This document shows, piece after piece, positions 16,360 to 26,331 of a stretch of DNA of 64,000 bases. Position 1 is the stretch's first letter. Every line of letters starts with the position of its first letter. The notes beneath the pieces were generated by a model. That model did no database searches. It was not told where the DNA came from and worked only from the letters and a program-made list of their open reading frames with translations. The position numbers were made by a program, and so were the translations under genes. Origin of the DNA: Grimontia sedimenti (GTDB taxonomy: Bacteria > Pseudomonadota > Gammaproteobacteria > Enterobacterales > Vibrionaceae); assembly GCF_011045095.1 (NCBI RefSeq), contig NZ_JAALDL010000020.1, positions 1 to 64,000 of the forward strand, in the 5' to 3' direction.

Positions 16360-17376
16360 TTACCTTTCTCCTAAAAACTCCGTTACCGAACCTCGCTCGA
16401 CGACGGCTGGCTCTAACTCTACGACCTGAGGTTCGCTACCACTGTCACTGATGCGTTGAATCAAAGCATCGACCGCGGCTTTTCCGAGACGATACTTGGG
16501 TTGATGAACGGTAGTGAGCGAAGGCGTCATGTATTTCGCCAAGTGGATGTCATCGTATCCCATCACGGATAAATCTGCTGGAACGGAAATCCCCTGTTCG
16601 TTGGCAGCGTTAATAAGTCCCATCGCCATCATGTCGTTACCCGCGAAAATTGCGGAGGGCAACTTACCGCTGTTCTGGAATTTTGCCAGAGCCAGATATC
16701 CACCCTCACATTCGAAATCGCCTTCCACTACCCATTTCGGGTTGATGCTAAGAGCCGCCTCTTTCATAGCACGTTTGAAGCCCTGATAGCGCATTTGCGC
16801 CTGATGCTTAACCAAAGGCCCAGTGATGCAGCCAATTTCTCTATGTCCTTGCTGGATAAGATGCTTGGTCGCCAAATAGCCACCACGAAGGGAGTTATCC
16901 TGAATCTTGTCGCATGGCAGGGAGATTGGCCCCCAGTCCATCACCACCACAGGCACGGATTGAAGCTTTTCAAGGATCTCGGAATACTCCCCTTCAAGCG
17001 TTGAACACATCAGGATGAAACCGTCGACACGCTTTTGCATCAGCGTATCAATAGAGGCTTTCATGCGCTGGGCATCGCCTTCGGTATTACAGAGGATCAG
17101 GTTGTAGCCTGCGTGATAGCAGCTTCGTTCCACACCCTTTACCACCTCACCAAAGAAAGGGTTGGTTGATGTGGTCACAATCATGCCAAGGGTGTTGGTG
17201 CGGTTGGTTTTGAAACTGCGCGCCAAAGCAGACGGCGCAGTGTAACGGAGTTCTTTCGCAGCGTTATTCACGCGCTCTGCAATCTCATCACTGACAAAGC
17301 GCGTTTTGTTGATGACATGGCTAACGGTCGAGGTTGAAACACCGGCTAACTTCGCGATGTCTTTCATTGTCGCCAT
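16360..17376 (-). CDS. rbsR: Ribose operon repressor RbsR
   Basis: A 338-residue LacI/GalR-family repressor. The N-terminal headpiece MATMKDIAKLAGVSTSTVSH and hinge ALARSFKTNRT are clear. The ligand-binding domain contains YDDIHLAKYMTPSLTTVHQP. As the last rbs gene after rbsK it matches E. coli order. It is expected to bind the CGAAACGTTTCG palindromes upstream of rbsD and be released by ribose. Confidence 0.93.
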   Translation of the reverse strand: MATMKDIAKLAGVSTSTVSHVINKTRFVSDEIAERVNNAAKELRYTAPSALARSFKTNRTNTLGMIVTTSTNPFFGEVVKGVERSCYHAGYNLILCNTEGDAQRMKASIDTLMQKRVDGFILMCSTLEGEYSEILEKLQSVPVVVMDWGPISLPCDKIQDNSLRGGYLATKHLIQQGHREIGCITGPLVKHQAQMRYQGFKRAMKEAALSINPKWVVEGDFECEGGYLALAKFQNSGKLPSAIFAGNDMMAMGLINAANEQGISVPADLSVMGYDDIHLAKYMTPSLTTVHQPKYRLGKAAVDALIQRISDSGSEPQVVELEPAVVERGSVTEFLGER

Positions 17377-17389
17377 GTCTTCTCCTTAA

Positions 17390-18310
17390 TCAGGCATGTT
17401 CTTTTAGGAATGCGTCCACTTCATCGCGAGTTGGAATCGAAGTCTGAGCACCAAAACGTGTTACAGAGATTGCCGCTGCTGCGTGAGCAAACTTAATCGC
17501 TGATTCTAAAGGCATTGATTCCATTAGACCAGTCACGAATGCACCATTGAAAGTGTCGCCTGCTGCGGTGGTATCCGTAGCTTCTACACGGAATCCTGGC
17601 ACGATTTGACCTTCGCCATTCTGGCTGACATACACACCTTTCGCGCCCAACGTGATCATCACGGTTTCGATGCCTTTCCCATGCAATATGTCCGCTGCCG
17701 CTTTTGCTGAAGCATCATCTTCCACCTTCATGCCTGTCAGCACTTCTGCTTCTGTTTCGTTTGGCGTGATGATATCGATGCAAGCCAACAAGCTTTCAGG
17801 CAATTCGCGGGCTGGAGCAGGGTTCAAGATCACTTTGGTGTCATGTCGCTTGGCAATTTGGGCAGCCAGTTCGATACCATCCAGCGGCGTTTCCAATTGC
17901 ATCAGCAAGTATTCGGCCTGTCGAATGCGTTCAAGCTCTGGTTCAATGGCTTCTGCCGTCAATTTAGCGTTAGCTTCTGCAGAGATACAGATGCTGTTTT
18001 CACCGCTATCAGAGACTTGAATCATGGCGATACCTGTTGGGCAATCTGCCTGCATTTTCACGCCACCGATATTGATGCCATCACACTTGAAACTTTCGCG
18101 AATGTTCACGCCGAATGGGTCGTCGCCCACGCAGGCAATAAAGCCGATATCAGCTTTCAAACGCGCTGCAGCCACCGCCTGGTTTGCACCTTTACCACCA
18201 GGGATAACCTGATAATTGCGACCATGCAGGGTTTCACCCGGACGGGGAAAAGAAGGCACCTGCAATACATGGTCTGCGTTAACGCTCCCTAAAACCACTA
18301 ACTTATTCAT
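17390..18310 (-). CDS. rbsK: Ribokinase
   Basis: A 306-residue PfkB-family kinase that phosphorylates ribose to ribose 5-phosphate. Seen: N-terminal GSVNADHV, GGKGANQAVAAARL, and the C-terminal anion-hole/catalytic motif DTTAAGDTFNGAF. Length equals that of E. coli RbsK (309). It is separated from rbsB by 176 bp containing a stem-loop, and from rbsR by 13 bp. Confidence 0.95.
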   Translation of the reverse strand: MNKLVVLGSVNADHVLQVPSFPRPGETLHGRNYQVIPGGKGANQAVAAARLKADIGFIACVGDDPFGVNIRESFKCDGINIGGVKMQADCPTGIAMIQVSDSGENSICISAEANAKLTAEAIEPELERIRQAEYLLMQLETPLDGIELAAQIAKRHDTKVILNPAPARELPESLLACIDIITPNETEAEVLTGMKVEDDASAKAAADILHGKGIETVMITLGAKGVYVSQNGEGQIVPGFRVEATDTTAAGDTFNGAFVTGLMESMPLESAIKFAHAAAAISVTRFGAQTSIPTRDEVDAFLKEHA

Positions 18311-18438
18311 CGCGCTATCCTCAGCCTCCGTCAGGGAGACCTTATTGTTGTACTAAAAAACTGAGTGATTTAGGCTCTTTATCAAGAATCTAAAGCAATC
18401 GGTTCTGCACTCCCCCTCAAAATCCGAGGACTAATACG

Positions 18439-18460
18439 CCCTCCCCTTTTCAAGGGAGGG
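18439..18460. other. Stem-loop in the rbsB-rbsK intergenic gap
   Basis: Perfect 7-base stem CCCTCCC / GGGAGGG with an 8-base loop, within the 176-base gap after rbsB. No T run follows in the direction of transcription, so it looks more like an RNA-stabilising or partial attenuation structure favouring higher expression of the binding protein (inference). Confidence 0.5.
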
Positions 18461-18486
18461 TCTGGCTGGGGTTTTCCCTATTAGGC

Positions 18487-19374
18487 TTACTGAGTGACCA
18501 CTTTCAATGGAACAGGAATCGATTTCTGAACCTGCTCGCCTTTCAGCATTTTATCTGCCACTTCAACACCAATAGCACCAATCAATTCAGGCTGTTGAGC
18601 AATAGTTGCTGCCAGTTTGCCACGTTTTACCGCTGCAATGCCGTCATCGGTGCCATCAAAGCCAACAATCATTACGTCTTTGCCTGACGCTTGCACGGCA
18701 CGTAATGCGCCCAATGCCATTTCATCATTCTGCGCGAATACCGCCTGAACATCCGGGTTAGCTGCCAGCATGTTTTCCATGACGTTCAGACCTTTAGTGC
18801 GGTCAAAGTCAGCAGGCTGGCTCGAAAGCAATTCCATTGAACCGCCATCCACCACTTTCATGAAGCCTTCGCCACGTTCACGCGCTGCTGATGTACCCGC
18901 AATACCTTCCAACTGAATGACCTTGGCCTGCTCACCCACTTTCTCCATGATGAACTTGCCTGCCATTTCACCGCCAGCCACGTTGTCAGACGCAATATGG
19001 CTCACCACCTCGCCGCGCTGTGCACCACGGTCTAATGTCAGAACAGGGATTTCGCTGCGGTTCGCAATGCGAATAGCGTTAGAAACTGCCGCGGAATCCG
19101 TCGGGTTGATAAGAATCGCTTTAACACCACGAATGGTTAGATCTTCCACGTTCGAAAGCTCTTTGCTCGGGTCGTTTTGGGAATCCAGAACAATCAGCTC
19201 ATAGCCCAGCTCTTTTGCTTTGTTCTCTGCACCTTCCTTCATAGTGACAAAGAAGGGGTTGTTCAGTGTAGACACAACAATCGCCATGGTGTCTTGCGCT
19301 TGTGCAGCCACGGAAACGGTTGAGGAAAGCAGAGCGGCTGAGATAAGCATGGATAGTTTTTTCATTGTCTTCAT
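18487..19374 (-). CDS. rbsB: Ribose ABC transporter periplasmic binding protein
   Basis: A 295-residue type I periplasmic binding protein that captures ribose for RbsAC. A signal peptide ([20 protein letters not shown], cleavage after AQA) is followed by [21 protein letters not shown], closely matching E. coli Rbs[20 protein letters not shown] and [20 protein letters not shown] carry ligand-binding residues of the family. Confidence 0.95.
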   Translation of the reverse strand: MKTMKKLSMLISAALLSSTVSVAAQAQDTMAIVVSTLNNPFFVTMKEGAENKAKELGYELIVLDSQNDPSKELSNVEDLTIRGVKAILINPTDSAAVSNAIRIANRSEIPVLTLDRGAQRGEVVSHIASDNVAGGEMAGKFIMEKVGEQAKVIQLEGIAGTSAARERGEGFMKVVDGGSMELLSSQPADFDRTKGLNVMENMLAANPDVQAVFAQNDEMALGALRAVQASGKDVMIVGFDGTDDGIAAVKRGKLAATIAQQPELIGAIGVEVADKMLKGEQVQKSIPVPLKVVTQ

Positions 19375-19456
19375 CCTTTTGTTTTTGATGCGCCAGCGAG
19401 GGGGACACTGGCGCGTTCTACACGTAAATCGTTGGTTTAATATTGGATTCGTAGGG

Positions 19457-20437
19457 TTACTTGTTTTTGTTGTCGACCATGACCGCTGCGAGAATCACTG
19501 TCGCTTTGGCAATCATTTGGTAGTAGGAGGAAACGTCCAGCAGGTTCAGGGCGTTATTCAGGAAGCCGATGATCAGCGCGCCAATGAGGGTACCCATGAT
19601 GCGGCCTTTACCGCCCATCAGACTGGTGCCACCCAGCACCACTGCAGCAATCGCATCCAGTTCGTAGCCCATACCTGCGGTAGGTTGTGCTGAAGAAAGA
19701 CGTGAGGTCACGATGATGCCTGCAAGCGCTGCCAACAGGCCGCAAATGGCGTAAGCACCGATCTTCACTTTGTCCACGTCGATACCGGACAGGCGGGTAG
19801 CAGATTCGTTGCCACCAAGCGCGTAGATGTAGCGACCAAAACGGGTGTGGTTCAGCAAGTACCAGACCGCTGCAAATACAATCACCATCAACCAGACTGG
19901 AACCGGAATACCCAGTGCATAGCCAGTACCGAACCAGGCAAATGCATCAGCGGTATCAGTAAACCCGGTAGAGATTGGACGGCCTTCGGTGTAAACCATG
20001 GTCACGCCGCGCAGCAGTGTCATGGTGACCAGCGTGGCAATAAACGCCTGCACTTTGCCTTTGGCGATGATGATGCCGGAAATCGCACCCAATACCGCAC
20101 CAGCAAAGAGCGCGGTTGGCACTGCCACCAGCACAGGCACTTCCATCGCAATCAGTGTTGCGGCAAATGCGCCACATAACGCGAGAACTGAACCCACACT
20201 CAGGTCGATCCCTGCAGTCAGGATCACCAGTGTCATACCTACCGCAATAATCGCGTTAATCGACGTCTGGCGAAGAATGTTCAGGATGTTGTCGACGGTA
20301 AAGAAGTTCGGGTTTAAAAACGACACCACGACAATCAGAAACAGAAGCGCAATAAGAGATTTCTGTTCTATCAACCACTCTTTGCTGAATAGCTTTTTAC
20401 CTTCAGCTTTTGATTGGGTTACGGCGTTACTATTCAT
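19457..20437 (-). CDS. rbsC: Ribose ABC transporter permease
   Basis: A 326-residue inner-membrane permease with about eight to ten hydrophobic helices. The segments [36 protein letters not shown] and the C-terminal [19 protein letters not shown] identify RbsC. Its start overlaps the rbsA stop by 4 bases (translational coupling). Confidence 0.95.
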   Translation of the reverse strand: MNSNAVTQSKAEGKKLFSKEWLIEQKSLIALLFLIVVVSFLNPNFFTVDNILNILRQTSINAIIAVGMTLVILTAGIDLSVGSVLALCGAFAATLIAMEVPVLVAVPTALFAGAVLGAISGIIIAKGKVQAFIATLVTMTLLRGVTMVYTEGRPISTGFTDTADAFAWFGTGYALGIPVPVWLMVIVFAAVWYLLNHTRFGRYIYALGGNESATRLSGIDVDKVKIGAYAICGLLAALAGIIVTSRLSSAQPTAGMGYELDAIAAVVLGGTSLMGGKGRIMGTLIGALIIGFLNNALNLLDVSSYYQMIAKATVILAAVMVDNKNK

Positions 20438-21957
20438 GCTGCATCCTTCTTAACGTATTTACCTACAGCGCAGGCCAGTAATGTTTCTTGATCGGCATCT
20501 TTGGCATCGAACTCCCCGGTAATACGGCCTTCGTGCATCACCATGATTCTGTCACTCATTCCAAGCACTTCCGGCATATCGGAAGAAACCAGAATGATGC
20601 TCATACCTTCTGCTTTGAATCGGTTGATTAGCTGATAAATTTCTTTCTTGGCACCTACATCAACGCCGCGGGTTGGCTCGTCGAGGATAAGCACGCGCGG
20701 CTTGGTCATCAGGCCTTTGGCAATCGCGACTTTCTGCTGGTTACCACCAGACAAATTGCCGATAAGCTGCTCCCGGGTTGGCGTTTTGATGTTGAAGAGT
20801 TGGATGAAATCGTCGACGGCCATGACTTCGTCGTTGTGGCGGATTTGCATACCTTTGCTCAGCTTGTCCAGAGAGCAAATCGACATGTTTTCCTTCACCG
20901 ACAATCCCAGAATCAGGCCATCGCCTTTTCGATCTTCAGAGATGTAAGCAATACCGTTAATCAATCCATCACGTGGGCTGATTGGGTTAACGGTTTTGCC
21001 ATTGAGTATGATGTCGCCGCCGTCGCGTGAAAGCGCGCCGTATATCACCTTCATCAGTTCAGTGCGGCCTGCGCCCATCAGGCCGGACACACCGAGAATC
21101 TCGCCGCGCTTCAGGGTGAAGCTGACATCTTTCACACCCGCACCGGAAACGTTTTTCACTTCGAGACAAGTGTCACCATGGGTCACGGCAATACGCGGAT
21201 ATTGCTCTTCCAGCTTGCGGCCCACCATCATTTCAATCAGGCGATCTTCATCGATATCTTTCATCTGACATTCACCAATAAATTTGCCGTCGCGCAGCAC
21301 AGTAATGTCATCGCAAATAGTGAAGATTTCTTTCAGACGGTGAGAGATATAAACAATGCCGCAGCCTTCGTCCCGAAGCTCATTGATGACCTTGAACAGC
21401 GATTCTGTTTCGGTGTCAGTCAATGCATCTGTTGGTTCATCCATGATGATGACCTTAGATTCAAACGACAGCGCTTTGGCAATCTCTACCATTTGCTGTT
21501 CGCCCAAACTCAGCGCACCCAACAAGGTTTTCGAGCTGTGTTTCACGTTCAGTCGTGCCAGCAATTTATCGGCTTCGGCGTACATCTTGTCCCAAAGCAC
21601 GCGGCCGAATGGGCCAGTGAATTCACGGCCCAGGTAAATGTTCTCTGCAATCGTCAGTTCAGGGATCAGGTTCAGTTCCTGATGGATAATGCTGATACCT
21701 GCCTGCTGCGAATCACGTGGGCCTTTGAATGCTGCAGCTTTGCCTTCGTAATGAATCGAGCCACCGTCCAACGCGTGGATGCCAGTCAGCACTTTCATCA
21801 GCGTCGACTTACCTGCACCGTTCTCTCCCATCAGCGCCATCACACGGCCTGGGTAAACGTTGAGGCTGGCTTTATCCAGCGCTTTCACGCCGGGAAAAGC
21901 TTTCTCAATCTCACTGAGTTGCAATATTGCTGAGTCATAGGAATGTCCTCGTCTCAC
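20434..21957 (-). CDS. rbsA: Ribose ABC transporter ATPase (double cassette)
   Basis: A 507-residue sugar importer ATPase with two nucleotide-binding domains. NBD1 has Walker [10 protein letters not shown], signature [15 protein letters not shown] and Walker [15 protein letters not shown]2 has the degenerate P-loop [10 protein letters not shown], signature [15 protein letters not shown] and [18 protein letters not shown], all typical of the RbsA/MglA class. The start at 21957 has a weak ribosome site 15 bp after rbsD; a slightly later non-ATG start near the [11 protein letters not shown] segment is possible. Confidence 0.94.
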   Translation of the reverse strand: MRRGHSYDSAILQLSEIEKAFPGVKALDKASLNVYPGRVMALMGENGAGKSTLMKVLTGIHALDGGSIHYEGKAAAFKGPRDSQQAGISIIHQELNLIPELTIAENIYLGREFTGPFGRVLWDKMYAEADKLLARLNVKHSSKTLLGALSLGEQQMVEIAKALSFESKVIIMDEPTDALTDTETESLFKVINELRDEGCGIVYISHRLKEIFTICDDITVLRDGKFIGECQMKDIDEDRLIEMMVGRKLEEQYPRIAVTHGDTCLEVKNVSGAGVKDVSFTLKRGEILGVSGLMGAGRTELMKVIYGALSRDGGDIILNGKTVNPISPRDGLINGIAYISEDRKGDGLILGLSVKENMSICSLDKLSKGMQIRHNDEVMAVDDFIQLFNIKTPTREQLIGNLSGGNQQKVAIAKGLMTKPRVLILDEPTRGVDVGAKKEIYQLINRFKAEGMSIILVSSDMPEVLGMSDRIMVMHEGRITGEFDAKDADQETLLACAVGKYVKKDAA

Positions 21958-21972
21958 TCAAATCCAAAGCGT

Positions 21973-22392
21973 TTAGAAAACCACGCCAGCTTGAAAAATC
22001 ACGTTCGCATAAGGTGTGCATTCACCAGTGCGAATCACTGCATGACTGTCATTGGTGCGTTCTTTGAATTCCTCATGCGAAAGGTATTGGATTGAAATCG
22101 ATTTTCCGCTGCGCGTTTCTTCGTTTCGGATTTCCTGAATCAGTGCTTCATGGCAAGCACGGCTTACTGTTGCGAACTCTTCTGCCAAGATAATCCCTTC
22201 AATTTGGGACTCCGTCAGCACGACACGAACCGTCTCCAAAAAGCCTGGAACGCCATGAGTCAACGCGAGATCTATGCGCGCGACATGTTGGGGAATGGGT
22301 AAACCAGCATCGCAAATGGTGTATTCATCGGTGTGGCCCAGCGTAGAAACCAGGTGCGCGATATCAGAGTTCAGTAAGGTACTTTTTTTCAT
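21973..22392 (-). CDS. rbsD: D-ribose pyranase
   Basis: A 139-residue RbsD, which interconverts beta-pyran and beta-furan ribose. MKKSTLLNSDIAHLVSTLGHTDE and AGLPIP near the N terminus, and CTPYANVIFQAGVVF at the C terminus are diagnostic. It is the first gene of rbsDACBK-R; two RbsR-type operators lie 78 and 99 bp upstream of its ATG. Confidence 0.95.
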   Translation of the reverse strand: MKKSTLLNSDIAHLVSTLGHTDEYTICDAGLPIPQHVARIDLALTHGVPGFLETVRVVLTESQIEGIILAEEFATVSRACHEALIQEIRNEETRSGKSISIQYLSHEEFKERTNDSHAVIRTGECTPYANVIFQAGVVF

Positions 22393-22469
22393 TCTTTAAC
22401 CTTCTAACAGCGGCTAATTGTCGATGGGTCACCAGCTTTTCTTGGGAATCAAGCTGAAAAAGCGGCCAT

Positions 22470-22481
22470 CGAAACGTTTCG
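22470..22481. promoter_or_regulatory. RbsR operator 1 (CGAAACGTTTCG)
   Basis: Perfect 12-base palindrome with the central ACGT-type core of RbsR/PurR-like LacI-family sites, upstream of rbsD. Its centre is 23 bp, about two helical turns, from the second site. Confidence 0.8.
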
Positions 22482-22490
22482 CTGACAATA

Positions 22491-22506
22491 ATCGAAACGT
22501 TTCGAT
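22491..22506. promoter_or_regulatory. RbsR operator 2 (ATCGAAACGTTTCGAT)
   Basis: Perfect 16-base palindrome containing the same 12-base core as operator 1. The pair suggests cooperative or dual-dimer binding by RbsR. Confidence 0.8.
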
Positions 22507-23033
22507 GCGTCTCTACAATAAATATTCAGGCGTGATTTTGATCTCTGATCTTTAGGTTTTTGGGCAGGGAAATTTGAGCTGACTCACTGTCAGCAGTACT
22601 CTCGGAAAACGCCGTGTTGTCCAAAGTTGAACACAGTAAAAACGATGCCAAAGAACGGGGGGTTGAATCGGCTAAAAGGGAAAGAAGCCTTAGATAGCGC
22701 TTTCAACAGAAAGCGAATACATAGCATCAAAAAAGTTAAACATTTTATTAACGCATCTCACTTATAGAACTCCGAAGCCGCTGGCAGCGCCTTACGATGA
22801 ACCTTGAGGCAGTAAGGCTTTACCCATAAAAGGTCAATGCGCAGCACAATGTTTCACAGTGAGCAACAGGACGAAACCCATGCCCACTGAAGACGGATAC
22901 GATCACCCGCCGAAACCGCTACTCACTCGTCCCAGATAAGTAACGCAACACTACTGACCCTCAAACTTCGCGGTGAATTCCAATAAGAAACCACCGCACC
23001 CTCAGTCTATATATGTAAACATCTGGAGGTAAC
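22507..23033 (+). other. Long intergenic region with possible structured leader of nhaC
   Basis: No gene is seen. It contains a stem-loop at 22698-22715 (CGCTTTC aaca GAAAGCG), a stem GCCTTAC / GTAAGGC (22789-22795 with 22812-22818), and a longer-range pair GGACGA / TCGTCC enclosing a GC-richer stretch that ends about 95 bp before the nhaC ATG. A GGAGG site precedes the ATG. NhaC-type genes in other bacteria are sometimes under a lysine riboswitch, but I could not find its AGAGG consensus here. Confidence 0.4.
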
Positions 23034-24467
23034 ATGAAGACTGATATTCCAGAGGGCGCCCGCGCGCCCATGTTCTGGGAGGCTATCGTCTCACTCCTTT
23101 CCCTTGTTATTGGCATCAGCGTTTCCATCGTCATTTACGGACTCGACCCACAAGTTCCCATGTTGTTGGGTGTGGTCGTCGCCAGTGTCGTCGCGCTTCG
23201 CTGTGGCTTTTCGTGGAAAGATATTCAATCTGGCATGGTGAATGGCATCTACAACGCCCTGCCAGCGATGATCATTCTGATGATTGTTGGCGCCCTCATC
23301 GGTGTCTGGATCCTCGCCGGTGTGGTTCCAACACTGATTTACTATGGTCTGCAAATACTGGCACCGGAGATCTTCCTTCCTGCCTGTGTGATTATCTGTG
23401 CTGTCACTTCGCTCGCGACTGGTACTAGCTGGGGTACCACTGGGACCATCGGTGTGGCTTTAATGGGCGTGGGTGGCGGACTTGGCTTTCCGCTTCCATT
23501 GGTTGCTGGTGCGGTACTTTCCGGCGCTTACTTCGGCGACAAAATGTCTCCTCTGTCTGACACCACCAATCTGGCACCAGCCATGGCGGGCACGGATCTG
23601 TTCACTCACATCAAACACATGTCTTACACCACGGGCGTGAGCATTTCGATCACGCTGGTTATCGAAGCGGTGTTGGGTTTGAAATACAGCGCATCAGGCG
23701 GCGACATTGAACGCATCAATAGTATTCTGACGACACTGGACAGTACCTTCTTCATTAACCCCGTTTTATTCCTTCCTCTCTTTCTGGTGCTGTTTGTGTC
23801 GTACAAGAAGATGCCCGCTATTCCGGGAATTGCACTGGGTGTAATTGCTGGTGCGATATGCGCGGCTGGTCTGCAGGGTGCTGATTACAATGCTATTGCG
23901 AGCGTGGCCTTTGGTGGATATACCTCTGAAACCGGTATCGGCGACGTGGATTCGCTACTGTCACGCGGTGGCCTGGATTCCATGATGTACACCATCAGCC
24001 TGATTATCGTTGCCATGATGTTTGGTGGTGTGATGGAACGGACTAACCAGCTTCGCGTGATTGCAGACAAGATCCTTGCTGCGGCTAAATCGACGGGCTC
24101 GCTTGTTGTCTCTACTGTACTCACCGGTATTGGTGCCAACCTGATTTTGTGTGACCAATACATGGCAATTGTTATGAGTGCGCGTAGCTATGCGGAAGCC
24201 TACAGGGAACGTGGCTTGGCACCGGAAAACCTTTCCCGAGCGGTGGAGGACTCCGCAACCGTCACGGCAAACCTAGTTCCTTGGAACTCAGGCGGTGCAT
24301 ATCAGGCAGCCACCTTGGGCGTTGCTACTTTGGCCTACTTGCCATTCAATTTCTTCTGTTGGATTTCCCCACTCGTGACCATTTTGTTTGGTGTAATGGG
24401 TTGGACCATGTGGAAGATTGACGATCAGCAAGAAGCACCAGAAGCTTCAGTTGATCGAAATATATGA
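23034..24467 (+). CDS. nhaC: NhaC-family Na+/H+ antiporter
   Basis: A 477-residue polytopic inner-membrane protein with about 11-12 hydrophobic helices. Diagnostic segments: TSLATGTSWGTTGTIGVALMGVG, AGAVLSGAYFGDKMSPLSDTTNLA and VPWNSGGAYQAATLGVATLAYLPF, the conserved NhaC core with polar residues in the membrane. It exchanges Na+ for H+ (family role); some homologues carry amino or organic acids instead, so the substrate is uncertain. The start at 23034 has a strong CTGGAGGTAAC site. Monocistronic, with a terminator after it. Confidence 0.88.
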   Translation: MKTDIPEGARAPMFWEAIVSLLSLVIGISVSIVIYGLDPQVPMLLGVVVASVVALRCGFSWKDIQSGMVNGIYNALPAMIILMIVGALIGVWILAGVVPTLIYYGLQILAPEIFLPACVIICAVTSLATGTSWGTTGTIGVALMGVGGGLGFPLPLVAGAVLSGAYFGDKMSPLSDTTNLAPAMAGTDLFTHIKHMSYTTGVSISITLVIEAVLGLKYSASGGDIERINSILTTLDSTFFINPVLFLPLFLVLFVSYKKMPAIPGIALGVIAGAICAAGLQGADYNAIASVAFGGYTSETGIGDVDSLLSRGGLDSMMYTISLIIVAMMFGGVMERTNQLRVIADKILAAAKSTGSLVVSTVLTGIGANLILCDQYMAIVMSARSYAEAYRERGLAPENLSRAVEDSATVTANLVPWNSGGAYQAATLGVATLAYLPFNFFCWISPLVTILFGVMGWTMWKIDDQQEAPEASVDRNI

Positions 24468-24487
24468 TGTAGTTCCAATATACCTTT

Positions 24488-24512
24488 AAGGCTGCCATGG
24501 GCAGCCTTTTTA
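24488..24512 (+). terminator. Terminator after nhaC
   Basis: Stem AAGGCTGCC / GGCAGCCTT with a 3-base loop and a T run, 20 bp after the nhaC stop. Confidence 0.88.
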
Positions 24513-24702
24513 TCATTATAAATATAAAAATGTCTCTCCTATCAACACCAATGCCTGCCTTCCTCATCAAAAATTTCGAACGAAGAGTGATTTGCTATTT
24601 CTCTGTGAGAATTTCGCGAGATTTGTTCCTTAACCTTTCCTAAAGCAACGTGAAACAGCGCTGAAGGTATTCAGCCAAACAAGCTCTAGGGAGTGTAAAT
24701 CC

Positions 24703-26331
24703 ATGACAGTTCTTGTTAATTCGGTATTTTGTCCGCCAACACCTGGCAGCAATACCAACGAGCCAGGACAGTTCTTCAACCTATCACCACTTGGAAAGCT
24801 CAGTCAGCAAGAGCGCCTGCAGTTTGTCTCTTTTGGCCGAGGTCCTTCAGTTAAACCGTCGTTTCCCACTTTGAGCATGGCAATCGAACACCATGCTAGG
24901 GAAACTCCTTTTGCAATTGCCGCAATTGATGGCAGACAAACGATTTCTTATCGTGAGCTGGACGCAGAGGCCGAAAAGCTCGCCACCTTATTGCAACGAT
25001 TGAAAGTAAAATCCGGCGACTCAGTCGGCATTTTCCTTTCACGCTCAATTCCCATGTTGGTAGGCATGCTGGCTTGTTTGAAGATTGGCGCCAATTATGT
25101 GCCCCAACATGCCAGTGTCGCGCCGAAATCCCAGCTTTCACATATCATTGATGTCGCCAGAATCCGGGTCGTCTTTACCCTTTCCAAACATAAGCACGAC
25201 CTGCCCGAAGCCGACGGCACCATCCGCTTAGAACTGGATACCCTACTTAAATCGCCTGAATTTAAGTCTATGGAAGCAGGTGGAAAGCGTATTACCAAGC
25301 CCAATGACGTCTGTTTTGTCTTGTTCACCTCTGGCACGACCGGAAGGCCCAATGGCGTTCAGGTGACACACAAAAATGTCGCCAATATCGTCATGACATC
25401 ACCGGGAAACCTTGGTGTGAAACCGGGCATGCGAGTCGGGCAAATCCTGAGCATTGCTTTTGATATGTCTGCATGGGAAATCTATGTTGCATTGTGTCAT
25501 GGCGCGACCCTCCTCATCCGAGACAGCTCCATTCAACAAGCTGCCAGCAACGCTGACGTGATTATTGCGACACCTTCGATTCTGGGACAGATAAACCCGG
25601 AGGCATGCCCCGACGTAAGAACGGTCGCCGTAGCGGGCGAACCTTGCCCAGTGCCACTGGCAGAAACCTGGGGGGCGAAATGCGATTTCTACAACTCCTG
25701 CGGCCCGACCGAAACAACCATCATTAATACGGCAAAACTGTTCAAGCCCGGTGACCGACTCACCATCGGTAAACCGACCCCGAACAACACTGTGTATGTG
25801 CTGAACGATAACCTCGAGCCCTGCAGCATTGGTGAAGTGGGCGAGATGTGGGCAGGCGGCATATGTGTAACCAAAGGTTATCTCGCCAATGTCGAACTGA
25901 GTCAGGCGCGTTATCGCCCTGACCCCTTCCTTGGTGATGGACATGTGATGTTCCGCACTCGCGATTTGGGGCGCTGGAACCACGAGGGAGAGCTGGAACA
26001 CTTTGGGCGCACCGACGATCAGGTCAAAGTCAGAGGTTTCCGTGTCGAGTTGGATTCAGTCTCCTCCCATCTGGAAAACCTGCCTGAATGCCGACTGGCT
26101 GTCACTCTAAAAGTCGACGACAGGCACTTAGCGTCTTTCGTGGTGCCATCAAGTGTGGATGAGCAAACTGCAATCGACCATGTAGCTGCCCATCTTCCTT
26201 ACTACGCCGTTCCTATCCGAGTGATTGTATGTGACGAGTTGCCCCTCACTGATCGGGGAAAAATCGACAAACGCAAACTGCTATCTCTTTTTGACAACGC
26301 CATGAAATCAGCCAAGGAAGGTGACGCATGA
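24703..26331 (+). CDS. Stand-alone NRPS-type adenylation enzyme (TmpL-like N-terminal half)
   Basis: A 542-residue adenylate-forming enzyme. Core motifs: A3 FTSGTTGRPNGV (208-219), A4 FDMSAWEI (253-260), A5 NSCGPTE (331-337), A7 RTRDLGRW (418-425), A8 GRTDDQVKVRGFRVE (435-449), A10 catalytic Lys520 in TDRGKIDK. Asp254 sits at the position of GrsA Asp235, which binds an alpha-amino group, so an amino-acid substrate is favoured. A by-eye specificity code reads D-M-W-I-A-A-S-I-I-K, matching nothing I know. There is no carrier-protein, condensation or reductase domain. The stop overlaps the next gene's start (ATGATG), so they are translationally coupled. The pairing with a membrane oxidoreductase parallels fungal TmpL, in which both parts are fused. 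Confidence 0.85.
   Translation: MTVLVNSVFCPPTPGSNTNEPGQFFNLSPLGKLSQQERLQFVSFGRGPSVKPSFPTLSMAIEHHARETPFAIAAIDGRQTISYRELDAEAEKLATLLQRLKVKSGDSVGIFLSRSIPMLVGMLACLKIGANYVPQHASVAPKSQLSHIIDVARIRVVFTLSKHKHDLPEADGTIRLELDTLLKSPEFKSMEAGGKRITKPNDVCFVLFTSGTTGRPNGVQVTHKNVANIVMTSPGNLGVKPGMRVGQILSIAFDMSAWEIYVALCHGATLLIRDSSIQQAASNADVIIATPSILGQINPEACPDVRTVAVAGEPCPVPLAETWGAKCDFYNSCGPTETTIINTAKLFKPGDRLTIGKPTPNNTVYVLNDNLEPCSIGEVGEMWAGGICVTKGYLANVELSQARYRPDPFLGDGHVMFRTRDLGRWNHEGELEHFGRTDDQVKVRGFRVELDSVSSHLENLPECRLAVTLKVDDRHLASFVVPSSVDEQTAIDHVAAHLPYYAVPIRVIVCDELPLTDRGKIDKRKLLSLFDNAMKSAKEGDA

Noticed and set aside
21178-21933. 251-residue plus-strand ORF opposite rbsA
   Set aside because: rbsA motifs are intact on the minus strand; no domain seen in the shadow.
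22698-22715. Terminator hairpin (CGCTTTC / GAAAGCG)
   Set aside because: No T run follows in either direction, and it lies between divergent units.
22740-23033. Lysine riboswitch in front of nhaC
   Set aside because: The AGAGG-containing core and other conserved blocks could not be found by eye; kept only as a candidate unknown structure.
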